From: an uncultured Salinimicrobium sp. | Lineage (GTDB): Bacteria > Bacteroidota > Bacteroidia > Flavobacteriales > Flavobacteriaceae | Assembly (NCBI GenBank): GCA_946887025.1 | Contig: CAMPJY010000021.1 | Span: forward strand, 1-22,860 | DNA: 22,860 nucleotides | Reading direction: 5' to 3' | Part shown: piece after piece, positions 1 through 7,268 of the stretch | How positions within the stretch are numbered: the stretch's first letter is position 1 | Layout: the number at the start of each line of letters is the position of its first letter | The notes under the pieces: generated by a model | Seen by the model: only the letters and a program-made list of their open reading frames with translations | What the model was told of the DNA's origin: nothing | Database searches by the model: none | Translations under genes and position numbers: made by a program

Positions 1-70
1 TTGGAAGAAAATTTTATGTATTTTTAGTTTGTGTTAAGAATTAAAGTAGGGCAAATTAATCATTTCCATC

Positions 71-496
71 ATGCAGTATCAACTCTATTCCCAGCTCCTT
101 CGGCTCGATCTATCAAACGATCACCTACTGCAGATGTACTATGTTCTCTACTATGACCTGCGCGAAGAGGAACGGTCAATGGCAGAGAATATCGCCCGGC
201 TGATAGAAATCAGAGAGAAAATAAAACTGGAATTGAGGCGGCATTTGTTTAACATAAAGAACTCGATCAAGGAAGCCAGCCTGAGTGGGGCCATCATGGA
301 ATACTTACCGGTTTTCTTAAAAATCGGGCATCTTGCAAAAAACACTTTTAACAATCCCAACCTGGAATTGTGCTATCAAAAAGAACGCAAAAACATAAAA
401 TTATACTACGAGACTTTATACAACCAGAACATTTCTTCTGACATCGTGGATGTGCTTCTTAAGCAGAAAAGAAATCTGGAGTCTCTACCTGAATAG
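71..496 (+). CDS. Small helical protein, possibly DUF2383-like four-helix bundle
   Basis: A 141-residue protein with an ATG start and no signal peptide or membrane segment. It is almost entirely predicted helix, with heptad-like leucine and isoleucine spacing. I do not recognise it with certainty. The last 35 residues (ERKNIKLYYETLYNQNISSD, then VDVLLKQKRNLESL) resemble the end of PA2169/DUF2383-type ferritin-like bundles, where an acidic helix, a short loop and a helix of the form DLPPEVRxLLExQ follow one another. That resemblance is from memory and is an inference. It stands alone: nothing upstream is visible in the window and aconitase is convergent. The stop codon TAG (494-496) is part of the outer stem of the structured RNA at 494-580. 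The gene is more AT-rich than the metabolic genes around it. Confidence 0.7.
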   Translation: MQYQLYSQLLRLDLSNDHLLQMYYVLYYDLREEERSMAENIARLIEIREKIKLELRRHLFNIKNSIKEASLSGAIMEYLPVFLKIGHLAKNTFNNPNLELCYQKERKNIKLYYETLYNQNISSDIVDVLLKQKRNLESLPE

Positions 497-580
497 ATGA
501 GAACAAAGTAATTTTTACTGGGGGGCAAAAATTACTTATAGGAAAACTTCGGTATGAAAATACCGAAGTCTTCTCATCTA
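494..580 (+). ncRNA. Predicted three-way-junction RNA at the 3' end of the 71-496 gene
   Basis: Three perfect inverted repeats nest into a three-way junction. The outer stem pairs 494-503 (TAGATGAGAA) with 571-580 (10 bp). Inside it are hairpin 506-516/527-537 (11 bp, loop 517-526 ACTGGGGGGC) and hairpin 546-555/560-569 (10 bp, GAAA tetraloop at 556-559). Only 2, 8 and 1 bases join the stems. So 62 of 87 bases are paired without one mismatch. It may be a 3' untranslated structure that protects or ends the mRNA, a small RNA, or a mobile-element remnant. No T-run follows directly; the nearest is near 599-611. Strand is taken from the upstream gene. Confidence 0.55.
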
Positions 581-622
581 ATTTAAATACATTACTTCCC
601 TTTTTTATTTTCATTGGTTTAC

Positions 623-768
623 GGGTTCACGCAGCGGGCGCTAAGGTTACGCGGAGGACGCTAATATTTTTTCTCTGGGGTTCACGCAGAGGGCGCTAAG
701 GTTACGCGGAGGACGCGGTTTTAATTTTCTGCGTCCACTGCGCAACCTCCGCGTCCTTTGCGTGAACC
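623..768. repeat. GC-rich interspersed repeats: two direct copies and one inverted copy
   Basis: Two 39-base direct copies lie at 623-661 and 678-716, beginning GGGTTCACGCAG and ending GGAGGACGC, and differ at a single base. A third, inverted and more diverged copy (31 of 38 positions alike) is at 731-768. Copies two and three can fold into a long hairpin with the loop at 717-730. Sequences of this GTTCACGCAGAGGGCGC type are common intergenic repeats in Bacteroidota and some other phyla. No coding function is seen. Confidence 0.75.
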
Positions 769-785
769 AAAACAATACTCAATAA

Positions 786-814
786 AAAAACTCCCGGGCA
801 TTCCGGGAGTTTTT
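786..814. terminator. Two-way intrinsic terminator between the 71-496 gene and aconitase
   Basis: Stem ACTCCCGG (790-797) pairs with CCGGGAGT (803-810) around loop GCATT. The flanking A-run (784-790) and T-run (810-814) extend the stem and give a U-tract on both strands. It lies 25 bases past the aconitase stop codon and probably mainly serves that gene. Confidence 0.85.
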
Positions 815-838
815 GGTTATAGATCAAAATAAGGCTTT

Positions 839-3106
839 TTAAGCCGCGTTTTGTTTCTTGATCAGGTTTAATGCCGAACCTTCCTTATACCACTCAATCT
901 GAGGCTGATTATAAGTATGGTTAGCCGTTATCACATCCTTGGAACCATCTGCATGGACCAGCTCTATGGTCAACGGACGATCAGGCGCAAAATCCTGCAG
1001 GTCGATGAAGTTGAAAGTATCATCCTCCTGGATCAGGTCGTAATCACTCTCATTGGCGAAAGTAATTCCCAGCATCCCCTGTTTCTTTAGATTCGTTTCG
1101 TGAATACGAGCAAAAGATTTCACCAGCACCACTTTAACCCCCAGGTGACGCGGCTCCATGGCGGCATGCTCCCTTGAGGATCCTTCCCCGTAGTTATGGT
1201 CACCCACCACTACCGTAGGGATTCCTGCAGCTTTATATTTCCGCTGGGTTGCAGGTACTCCGTCATGTTCACCAGTCAACTGGCTCTTTACGAAGTTGGT
1301 TTTCTGATTAAAGGCGTTAACAGCTCCAATCAGACAGTTATTGGAGATATTGTCCAGATGCCCTCTGAAACGCAGCCAGGGACCTGCCATCGAGATATGG
1401 TCGGTGGTACATTTCCCCTGAGCTTTGATCAGCAATTTGGCTCCAAGGAGGTTTTTCCCATCCCAGGGCTCAAAAGGCTCCAATAACTGCAGGCGTTCAG
1501 ACTCAGGATTCACTTTAACTTCCACGCCTGAACCATCTTCTGTCGGGGCGAGATAACCAGGATCCTCCACCTCAAAACCTTTTGGAGGCAGCTCCAGTCC
1601 TGTTGGTTCATCCAGTTTCACATATTCCCCATCCTCATTCAGAAGGCTATCGGTGGTTGGATCAAAATCCAGTCGCCCGGCGATGGCTATGGCAGCCACC
1701 AGTTCGGGAGAACCAACGAAGGCATGGGTATTTGGGTTTCCGTCTGCACGTTTGGAGAAGTTCCTGTTGAAGGAGTGAACGATGGTATTCTTCTCATCCC
1801 CCTTCCTGTCACTTCTGTCCCACTGCCCGATACAGGGGCCACAGGCATTGGTGAAGATAGTCGCATCAAGATCTTCAAAGATCTGCAGCAGGCCATCCCT
1901 TTCAGCTGTATATCGTATAGTCTCAGATCCCGGATTGATTCCGAAATCAGATTTGGCTTTTACTTTTTTGTCAACCGCCTGCTTCGCAATGGAAGCGGCT
2001 CGGGTAAGATCTTCGTAAGAAGAGTTGGTACAGGAACCGATCAGTCCCCAGTCTACATTGATAGGCCAGTCATTGGCTCTGGCTTTCTTGCCTATTTCTG
2101 AAATAGGGGTCGCTAAATCCGGGGTGAAAGGACCATTCAGGTGAGGCTTAAGCTCAGAAAGGTTGATCTCGATAACCTCGTCAAAATATTGTTCCGGATT
2201 AGCATACACTTCTGGATCGCCTGTAAGATATTCCTTCACTTCATTGGCAGCATCGGCAACCTCAGCCCTGTTGGTAGCTCTTAAATAACGATCCATGGAG
2301 GCATCGTATCCGAAGGTGGAAGTGGTTGCTCCAACTTCAGCACCCATGTTACAGATGGTACCTTTTCCGGTACAGGACATGGATTCTGCTCCTTCTCCGA
2401 AATATTCAATGATAGCGCCGGTACCTCCCTTAACTGTGAGGATTCCCGCAACTTTCAGGATAACATCCTTAGGGGCAGTCCAGCCGGAAAGTTTCCCGGT
2501 AAGTTTTACTCCGATCAGTTTAGGGAATTTAAGCTCCCAGGCCATTCCGGCCATTACGTCAACCGCATCGGCGCCTCCTACTCCAATGGCCACCATTCCC
2601 AATCCACCCGCATTAACAGTGTGGGAATCTGTACCAATCATCATCCCTCCGGGGAAGGCGTAATTTTCAAGCACTACCTGGTGGATGATCCCTGCTCCGG
2701 GTTTCCAGAATCCGATTCCGTATTTGTTGGATACTGATTCCAGAAAATTGAACACCTCATCACTGGATTTCTTTGCGCTGGGAAGGTCGAACTGTGCCCC
2801 CAGCTTTGCCTGGATAAGGTGGTCGCAGTGTACGGTAGTAGGCACGGCCACTTTTTTCTTTCCGGCCTGCATGAACTGTAGCAGCGCCATCTGGGCTGTT
2901 GCATCCTGGCAGGCTATCCTGTCGGGTGCAAATTCCACATAATCCTTACCTCTTTTATACGTCTGAGTGGGGTTGCCATCCCACAAATGGGAATAAAGGA
3001 TCTTTTCTGAAAGGGTCAAAGGTTTACCTACCACTCTGCGCGCTTCATCAACACGTTCAGCAAGGTGGCTGTACACCTTCTTAATCATATCAATATCGTA
3101 TGCCAT
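839..3106 (-). CDS. acn: Aconitate hydratase (aconitase), mitochondrial type
   Basis: This enzyme interconverts citrate and isocitrate in the cytoplasmic TCA cycle using a [4Fe-4S] cluster. The protein has 755 residues, the usual length for the mitochondrial-type family. The N-terminal three domains contain the substrate and cluster region. The three cluster ligands are visible as C359 in GSCTNSS and C422 and C425 in ACGPCIGQ. The C-terminal swivel domain (about residues 550-755) holds [15 protein letters not shown] near 636-650, which carries the active-site serine and arginine. The ATG start at 3106 is 39 bases from a TAAATTTG box. It is a single-gene unit, convergent with 71-496, with a terminator 25 bases after the stop. 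The fold and all key residues are intact. I am very sure of the function; the exact symbol varies between databases. Confidence 0.97.
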   Translation of the reverse strand: MAYDIDMIKKVYSHLAERVDEARRVVGKPLTLSEKILYSHLWDGNPTQTYKRGKDYVEFAPDRIACQDATAQMALLQFMQAGKKKVAVPTTVHCDHLIQAKLGAQFDLPSAKKSSDEVFNFLESVSNKYGIGFWKPGAGIIHQVVLENYAFPGGMMIGTDSHTVNAGGLGMVAIGVGGADAVDVMAGMAWELKFPKLIGVKLTGKLSGWTAPKDVILKVAGILTVKGGTGAIIEYFGEGAESMSCTGKGTICNMGAEVGATTSTFGYDASMDRYLRATNRAEVADAANEVKEYLTGDPEVYANPEQYFDEVIEINLSELKPHLNGPFTPDLATPISEIGKKARANDWPINVDWGLIGSCTNSSYEDLTRAASIAKQAVDKKVKAKSDFGINPGSETIRYTAERDGLLQIFEDLDATIFTNACGPCIGQWDRSDRKGDEKNTIVHSFNRNFSKRADGNPNTHAFVGSPELVAAIAIAGRLDFDPTTDSLLNEDGEYVKLDEPTGLELPPKGFEVEDPGYLAPTEDGSGVEVKVNPESERLQLLEPFEPWDGKNLLGAKLLIKAQGKCTTDHISMAGPWLRFRGHLDNISNNCLIGAVNAFNQKTNFVKSQLTGEHDGVPATQRKYKAAGIPTVVVGDHNYGEGSSREHAAMEPRHLGVKVVLVKSFARIHETNLKKQGMLGITFANESDYDLIQEDDTFNFIDLQDFAPDRPLTIELVHADGSKDVITANHTYNQPQIEWYKEGSALNLIKKQNAA

Positions 3107-3144
3107 GTTCTCTTGTTTTTTATTTTATCATTCTAAAACTCCGG

Positions 3145-3152
3145 CAAATTTA
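3145..3152 (-). promoter_or_regulatory. Putative -7 box of the aconitase promoter
   Basis: The minus strand reads TAAATTTG, matching the Bacteroidota TAnnTTTG consensus, and is followed by GC. At the expected 19-base spacing the -33 element is only TTTT (3172-3175), a partial match. It would give a leader of about 30 bases. Confidence 0.45.
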
Positions 3153-3328
3153 CGGCTTTTCAGGCGTATTTAAAAATTACAAGTGAACTTCGGAATCTGT
3201 TGAAGATAATTCTGAATTTGCTGCTAAAAGTTTGAATATAATCGGGAAATGGAAATTTAAGACCCCTGAAAATGGGAAAGCCTTAATTTAAGACCTACCA
3301 GGAATAAAATTCGGTTAGTTCTTGAACT

Positions 3329-4282
3329 TTAAAATAAACTTTTAATGATCGCTTCTTCGGTGATGCCTTCGGCTTCGGCTTTGTAGTTCTTAATGATCCT
3401 GTGTCTAAGGATGCCAAATGCCACCGCCTGTACGTCTTCAATATCGGGGGAGAATTTCCCATGGATTGCGGCATTGGCTTTAGCCGCCAGGATCAGGTTC
3501 TGCGATGCTCTTGGCCCGGCGCCCCAGTCGACGTATTCTTTTACCAGGGCTGTCGCCCCATCCTCTGCAGGTCTGGTCTTCCCGACAAGTCGTACTGCAT
3601 ATTCCACGACGTTGTCTGCAACAGGGATACGGCGAACCAGGTGCTGGAATCCCACTATTTCCTGTGCAGTGAACAGGGGTTCAACAGTTTCAGAAATGTC
3701 GGAGGTGGTATTTTTCACTACCTGCACCTCTTCCTCAAAAGAAGGGTATTCCAGTTTGATGGCAAACATGAACCGGTCCAGCTGTGCCTCGGGCAGAGGA
3801 TAGGTTCCCTCCTGCTCTATGGGGTTCTGGGTGGCAAGTACAAAGTATGGAAGGTCCAGATGGTAATTCTGTCCCGCTACCGTCACCGCCCTTTCCTGCA
3901 TGGCTTCCAGAAGCGCAGCCTGGGTTTTGGGAGGGGTCCGGTTTATTTCGTCTGCAAGGATAATATTTCCGAATACGGGGCCTTTGATGAATTTGAACTG
4001 GCGGTTCTCATCCAGGATCTCGGAACCCAGTATATCACTGGGCATCAGGTCGGGGGTAAACTGTATTCTTTTAAAGTGCAGTCCCAGGGCCTCCGCAATG
4101 GTATTCACCATCAGTGTTTTTGCAAGTCCGGGTACTCCGATCAGTAAAGAATGTCCTCCGGAAAAAATCGACAACAGGATCTGGTCGATCACCTTCTCCT
4201 GTCCCACGATGCGTTTGGCGATCTCCTGCTTGAGCTGTTGATGCCTGTTAACCAGATTCTTTACCGCTTCAACGTCTGACAT
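3329..4282 (-). CDS. MoxR-type AAA+ ATPase
   Basis: A cytoplasmic AAA+ ATPase of the MoxR family, 317 residues, full length. These act as chaperone-like remodelling ATPases, often with von Willebrand A-domain partners. Visible motifs: Walker A GVPGLAKT (residues 49-56), Walker B IILADE (107-112), sensor 1 TQNP near 151-154, arginine finger in LDRF (about 170), and the C-terminal lid helices. The usual partner genes (a DUF58 protein and BatA/BatB-like VWA proteins) are not next to it. Instead it is third in an operon after a SurA-like lipoprotein and SurA, with only 10 bases between the SurA stop and its ATG. That suggests a role linked to envelope biogenesis, but this is an inference from position only. 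No clear terminator follows the stop. Confidence 0.93.
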   Translation of the reverse strand: MSDVEAVKNLVNRHQQLKQEIAKRIVGQEKVIDQILLSIFSGGHSLLIGVPGLAKTLMVNTIAEALGLHFKRIQFTPDLMPSDILGSEILDENRQFKFIKGPVFGNIILADEINRTPPKTQAALLEAMQERAVTVAGQNYHLDLPYFVLATQNPIEQEGTYPLPEAQLDRFMFAIKLEYPSFEEEVQVVKNTTSDISETVEPLFTAQEIVGFQHLVRRIPVADNVVEYAVRLVGKTRPAEDGATALVKEYVDWGAGPRASQNLILAAKANAAIHGKFSPDIEDVQAVAFGILRHRIIKNYKAEAEGITEEAIIKSLF

Positions 4283-4292
4283 GCCCCCTGAA

Positions 4293-5750
4293 TTATTTTT
4301 TCAACCAGTTACTGGAAAAATCACAGTTTCGGAATTCCCCGTTGATCTTAATATAGGTTTCCCCGATCTTTTCTTCCTGCCACTCCTCAATGGCCTGCAG
4401 CTGTTTGTCGCGCAAGGCGAGTTCTTTTATTTTATTGAAATCCTGGGCGTAGTCAGCAATATGTTCAGGATAACGTTTGGTAACCGTAAATAGTTTAAAG
4501 ACTGGACGTCCGGTTTCATCTTCGTCGGTAATGACATAGGATACCTCCCCTTCTTTAAGATCCACCACCTGCGAATAGAGCACAGGATCAAGTTTGGACA
4601 TTTCGAATCTGGTATCTCCTGTAGTAGGGTTGATCAGCTGTCCCCCACTTCCTCGGGTTTCCTCTTCATCAGAAAATTCCCTGGCAGCGATTGCGAATTC
4701 AAGCTCCCCGTCAATAAGTCTCTGACGGATACTGTCTATCTTGGCCCTTGCTTCTTGCTTGGTTTCTTCCGTTACATCAGGGATTAACAGGATATGGCGT
4801 ACATCCCTTTGCTGTCCTCTGATCTTATCCACGGTAAGGATATGATACCCGTACATACTTTGGAATGGCTCACTGACCTCCCCTTCCTGAAGACTGAAGG
4901 CAGCGTCCTTGAATTCCTTAACGAATGGATCCTCCCGTCCCAGGGTGATCTTTCCTCCCGTAGCTCTGGAGCTGTGGTCCTGGGAGTACAATACTGCTTT
5001 GGTGGCGAAACTTGCCCCGTTTTCCAGGATATCAGCCCGGTATTCATTCAAGCGGCCTATGAGTTCTTCCTTTTCGCTTTCAGGGATCTCGGGCTCCACC
5101 ACGATCTGAGCGATTTCCACCTCATCCCCAAACAAGGGTCTGTCTTCTACGGCGATATTGGAATAGAATTCCCGCACTTCCTCGGGAGTTATTTCCACAG
5201 CCTCTACAATGGAACGCTGCATTTTGGTAGCGAGCAGGTTCTCCTTGATGATATCGTACAATTCCGTTCTGAATTCTGCTTCGGTCTCCTTCTGGTAAAA
5301 CTCCAGTACCTTCTCCATGGTACCCAGCTGCTGGGTCATATAACCGATCTTCTGATCTACCGTCCCCATCACCTCAGCGTCGGGAACAATAAGGCTGTCC
5401 TGGATGGCGTGGTGGGCGTAGAGCTTATTCTCCAGCAGCCTTCCCGCCAGCTGGCAGGGATCCACATCATCAATGGATACCCCCTGACTCTGCAGGTCGA
5501 TATACATTTTATCCACATCACTGTTGAGAACAACAAAATCCCCAACCACAGCGGCCACTCCATCGACTTTCACCCGATCCGGGGTTTTAACCGAATCCTG
5601 CACCACCGCCAGCTCCTGTTCGTCCTGGATGGCTGTGCTGTCAGTCACGATGATCTCCTGGGAAACGCCCGAAAAAGAGATAAGTCCAGCAGCGACAAAT
5701 AGGCCTGTTTTATTAATTATAGATCTCAAACTGTTCATTTTTAATTGCAT
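4293..5750 (-). CDS. surA: SurA-type periplasmic chaperone / peptidyl-prolyl isomerase
   Basis: A periplasmic chaperone that helps outer-membrane proteins fold and isomerises proline bonds. The 485-residue protein has a signal peptide (about residues 1-30, hydrophobic LFVAAGLISFSG), a SurA_N-like helical region (about 62-200), and two parvulin domains. The first spans about 211-310 (FQSMYGYHILTVDKI near its end), the second about 316-425 (DVRHILLIPDVTEET at its start, FSDEEETRGSGGQL inside). The ATG at 5750 is used here; ATG at 5738 is an equally good signal-peptide start. Either way the gene overlaps the end of the upstream lipoprotein gene by 26-38 bases, so translation is probably coupled. 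MoxR follows after 10 bases. A C-terminal tail rich in charged residues ends in CDFSSNWLKK. Confidence 0.92.
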   Translation of the reverse strand: MQLKMNSLRSIINKTGLFVAAGLISFSGVSQEIIVTDSTAIQDEQELAVVQDSVKTPDRVKVDGVAAVVGDFVVLNSDVDKMYIDLQSQGVSIDDVDPCQLAGRLLENKLYAHHAIQDSLIVPDAEVMGTVDQKIGYMTQQLGTMEKVLEFYQKETEAEFRTELYDIIKENLLATKMQRSIVEAVEITPEEVREFYSNIAVEDRPLFGDEVEIAQIVVEPEIPESEKEELIGRLNEYRADILENGASFATKAVLYSQDHSSRATGGKITLGREDPFVKEFKDAAFSLQEGEVSEPFQSMYGYHILTVDKIRGQQRDVRHILLIPDVTEETKQEARAKIDSIRQRLIDGELEFAIAAREFSDEEETRGSGGQLINPTTGDTRFEMSKLDPVLYSQVVDLKEGEVSYVITDEDETGRPVFKLFTVTKRYPEHIADYAQDFNKIKELALRDKQLQAIEEWQEEKIGETYIKINGEFRNCDFSSNWLKK

Positions 5751-6573
5751 CTTGTGTAATGTCTTTTTCTAATTCTTTTATAAGCTCCAGCTTTCGCTTG
5801 TTTAAGAGGATCTGCTTCACGGTGGGCAGGGAATATTCCAGGGGCGCCTGGTCCCCTCTCAGCTTAACATCTTCTACAAACACCAAATATACTCCTAATG
5901 AATCTTCAAGCTGCAAAAAATTGTCTTTTTTTAGCAATTCCTCATTGGTTTGTGCGGTAAGTGGTCCGATCTTTTGATATACCTGCCGGGTCTTTACCCA
6001 GATGGAATCATTCAGGGAATAGGAGGTAAACTGAAATGCCATATCCTGCAGCTCCTGCATGTCCTCCTCATTAAAGCGACGGAAGCGGGTTTTGATCCCG
6101 TTGAATTCCGGATTGTCCTTGGTCAGATTTATATATCGCAGCTTCACCAGATCCTCATTAAGCTTGAAGTTTTCCCCGTTTTCCTCGTAATATTCTTCCG
6201 CCTTTTCCATACTGATGGTGGTATCCAGCTGCTTGGCAATAATAGCATCGGTATAAGCCTTGGAGAAGAGCTCATTCCGGTAATTCAGGACCAGTTTCTC
6301 GAATTCCCGCTGCTGTTCTTCAGGCAGATTGACCTTTGCCTTGTCGATCAGCAATCTCTGGGTCGCCCAGCGGTTAATATAATTTGACACCACGATAGCA
6401 CTATCCTCAGGGGTAAAATCTTCCGAAACCAGGGCCTGGATATCCTCCTCGTACAAATAAGAATCATTCACCCTGGCTACAGTTACCCTTGGATCGGCCG
6501 TTTCAAATAGATCACAGGCAGTCCCAAAAAGAAGAAGGAGAAGGGCCAGGGCTGAGGCAGCTTTGTTTTTCAA
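5713..6573 (-). CDS. SurA/PpiC-like periplasmic lipoprotein
   Basis: A 286-residue predicted lipoprotein. The N-terminus is a run of leucines followed by FGTAC, a lipobox-like site with the lipidated cysteine at residue 20. The rest resembles the SurA/PrsA N-terminal chaperone region: VARVNDSYLYEEDI near 32-45 is the typical opening of that domain, then long helices. A parvulin domain is not obvious, so isomerase activity is doubtful and it may be a chaperone only. The start is TTG at 6573; no in-frame ATG exists nearby. It sits 20-30 bases after a well-placed promoter (6600-6630), which supports the TTG. It is the first gene of the operon with SurA and MoxR, and its 3' end overlaps surA. Flavobacteria often have a further large PpiC gene next to this pair; none is present here. 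Confidence 0.8.
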   Translation of the reverse strand: MKNKAASALALLLLLFGTACDLFETADPRVTVARVNDSYLYEEDIQALVSEDFTPEDSAIVVSNYINRWATQRLLIDKAKVNLPEEQQREFEKLVLNYRNELFSKAYTDAIIAKQLDTTISMEKAEEYYEENGENFKLNEDLVKLRYINLTKDNPEFNGIKTRFRRFNEEDMQELQDMAFQFTSYSLNDSIWVKTRQVYQKIGPLTAQTNEELLKKDNFLQLEDSLGVYLVFVEDVKLRGDQAPLEYSLPTVKQILLNKRKLELIKELEKDITQDAIKNEQFEIYN

Positions 6574-6599
6574 ATTGTTTCTTGATATGGATATTGTCG

Positions 6600-6630
6600 C
6601 AAAAATAAGAATTCTCCCTTGTTTACCAAT
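6600..6630 (-). promoter_or_regulatory. Promoter of the lipoprotein-surA-moxR operon
   Basis: On the minus strand ATTG (6627-6630), a 19-base spacer and TATTTTTG (6600-6607) fit the Bacteroidota NTTG-N19-TAnnTTTG promoter exactly. Transcription would start near 6593, about 20 bases before the TTG start codon at 6573. Confidence 0.65.
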
Positions 6631-6670
6631 TTCCGAACCTCCTTTACTTCTATAATAAACGCAGTAACTG

Positions 6671-6837
6671 AGGAATATTGTATTCCTCCCGCTGGCCGAA
6701 ATCTCCAGATTTCGGTCTTCCGGGTAGCGATCTCCAGATCGCCTTTTTTTTGCACTAACTGATAAATTAGCTACGGGAATCTGGAGATTCCCGCCCGGTT
6801 GCGCTCTGATCGGAGATCAGGCGCAGCGAAAGCGCTG
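6671..6837. repeat. Cluster of palindromic hairpins with a shared ATCTGGAGAT apex
   Basis: This gene-free stretch between two divergent genes holds at least six short inverted repeats. They are: AGGAATA-ttg-TATTCCT (6671-6687); a perfect 20-base palindrome 6696-6715 (arms CCGAAATCT); a 16-base palindrome 6727-6742 (GCGATCTCCAGATCGC); a 20-base palindrome 6774-6793 (arms CGGGAATCT); a bulged hairpin 6800-6825 (TGCGC-T-CTGATC, loop GGA); and CAGCG-aaag-CGCTG (6824-6837). The second, third and fourth share the apex ATCTGGAGAT (or its complement), and the fifth has a shortened form. The unit 6774-6827 recurs at 16134-16188. This looks like a REP-type repeat family. No gene is seen in 6574-6914. 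Confidence 0.75.
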
Positions 6838-6914
6838 GTTAAAGATCTGGCGCAGTGGTGTGGCTCAATTCATATAAAAAGAGAATCATAGCTGGTTTTA
6901 TTCACAATTAGAAC

Positions 6915-6922
6915 TAATTTTG
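6915..6922 (+). promoter_or_regulatory. Putative -7 box of the 84-residue protein gene
   Basis: TAATTTTG matches TAnnTTTG and lies 17 bases before the ATG at 6940. No NTTG is seen at the expected upstream distance, so support is from one element only. Confidence 0.4.
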
Positions 6923-6939
6923 AAAAACTAAAATTTAAC

Positions 6940-7194
6940 ATGGATACACACGAGCCGGAAAGAAAGTTGAAACTGATCTGGGATTTCAGGGGACCCGACG
7001 GAGCACGCACTGCCAGCCATCACGCCCATCACCTGAAGGAATTCAGGGATACCGAGTCCCTGCGTCTTGATATCATTGGTCATGAACAGGTTTCGGAGAT
7101 GCAGCATATCGCTTATATGGTAGTTTACGAAAGCGAGATGCCGGGGGTCCGGGATGCGCTCAAGCCACATCGGGGACAACTTTATACGGAATAA
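6940..7194 (+). CDS. Small histidine-rich protein of unknown function
   Basis: An 84-residue soluble protein with an ATG start, no signal peptide and no membrane segment. I do not recognise a named domain. The sequence contains a histidine cluster, ASHHAHHLKEF (about residues 25-35), more histidines at about 47, 55 and 76, and a compact C-terminal part (AYMVVYESEMPGVRDALKP). The spread of histidines would permit metal binding, but nothing proves it. Codon use looks like that of neighbouring genes, and a TAATTTTG box lies just upstream. It precedes ompH, but that gene has its own promoter, so a shared function is not implied. I am fairly sure it is a real gene and make no claim on function. 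Confidence 0.7.
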   Translation: MDTHEPERKLKLIWDFRGPDGARTASHHAHHLKEFRDTESLRLDIIGHEQVSEMQHIAYMVVYESEMPGVRDALKPHRGQLYTE

Positions 7195-7219
7195 AATTCA
7201 GAAATATTTTCAGGAAATC

Positions 7220-7249
7220 TTTGAAAATAAACTTCCTAGATTATATTTG
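7220..7249 (+). promoter_or_regulatory. Promoter of ompH
   Basis: TTTG (7220-7223), an 18-base spacer and TATATTTG (7242-7249) match the Bacteroidota promoter. This places transcription start near 7256 and shows that the ATG at 7269 is the start codon, not the in-frame TTG at 7221, which lies inside the -33 element. Confidence 0.65.
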
Positions 7250-7268
7250 CCAAAAAACAATTAAAAAC

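Noticed and set aside
1..70. Promoter for the 71-496 gene
   Set aside because: TATTTTTA (19-26) and TAGTTTG (25-31) are imperfect and no NTTG lies at the right spacing; the upstream region is also cut by the window edge.
494..580. Integron attC site or CRISPR-like repeat
   Set aside because: The stems are perfect with no extrahelical bases and no GTTRRRY/RYYYAAC core pair, and there is no repeated unit with spacers.
3401..4147. 248-residue open frame on the plus strand
   Set aside because: Antisense to moxR, which has complete AAA+ motifs; no domain seen.
4794..5702. 302-residue open frame on the plus strand
   Set aside because: It lies wholly antisense to surA, whose signal peptide and parvulin domains are clear; the antisense product has no recognisable domain or promoter.
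6570..6755. 61-residue minus-strand frame across the hairpin cluster
   Set aside because: It runs through palindromic repeats and a promoter; the repeats explain the sequence and the product looks random.
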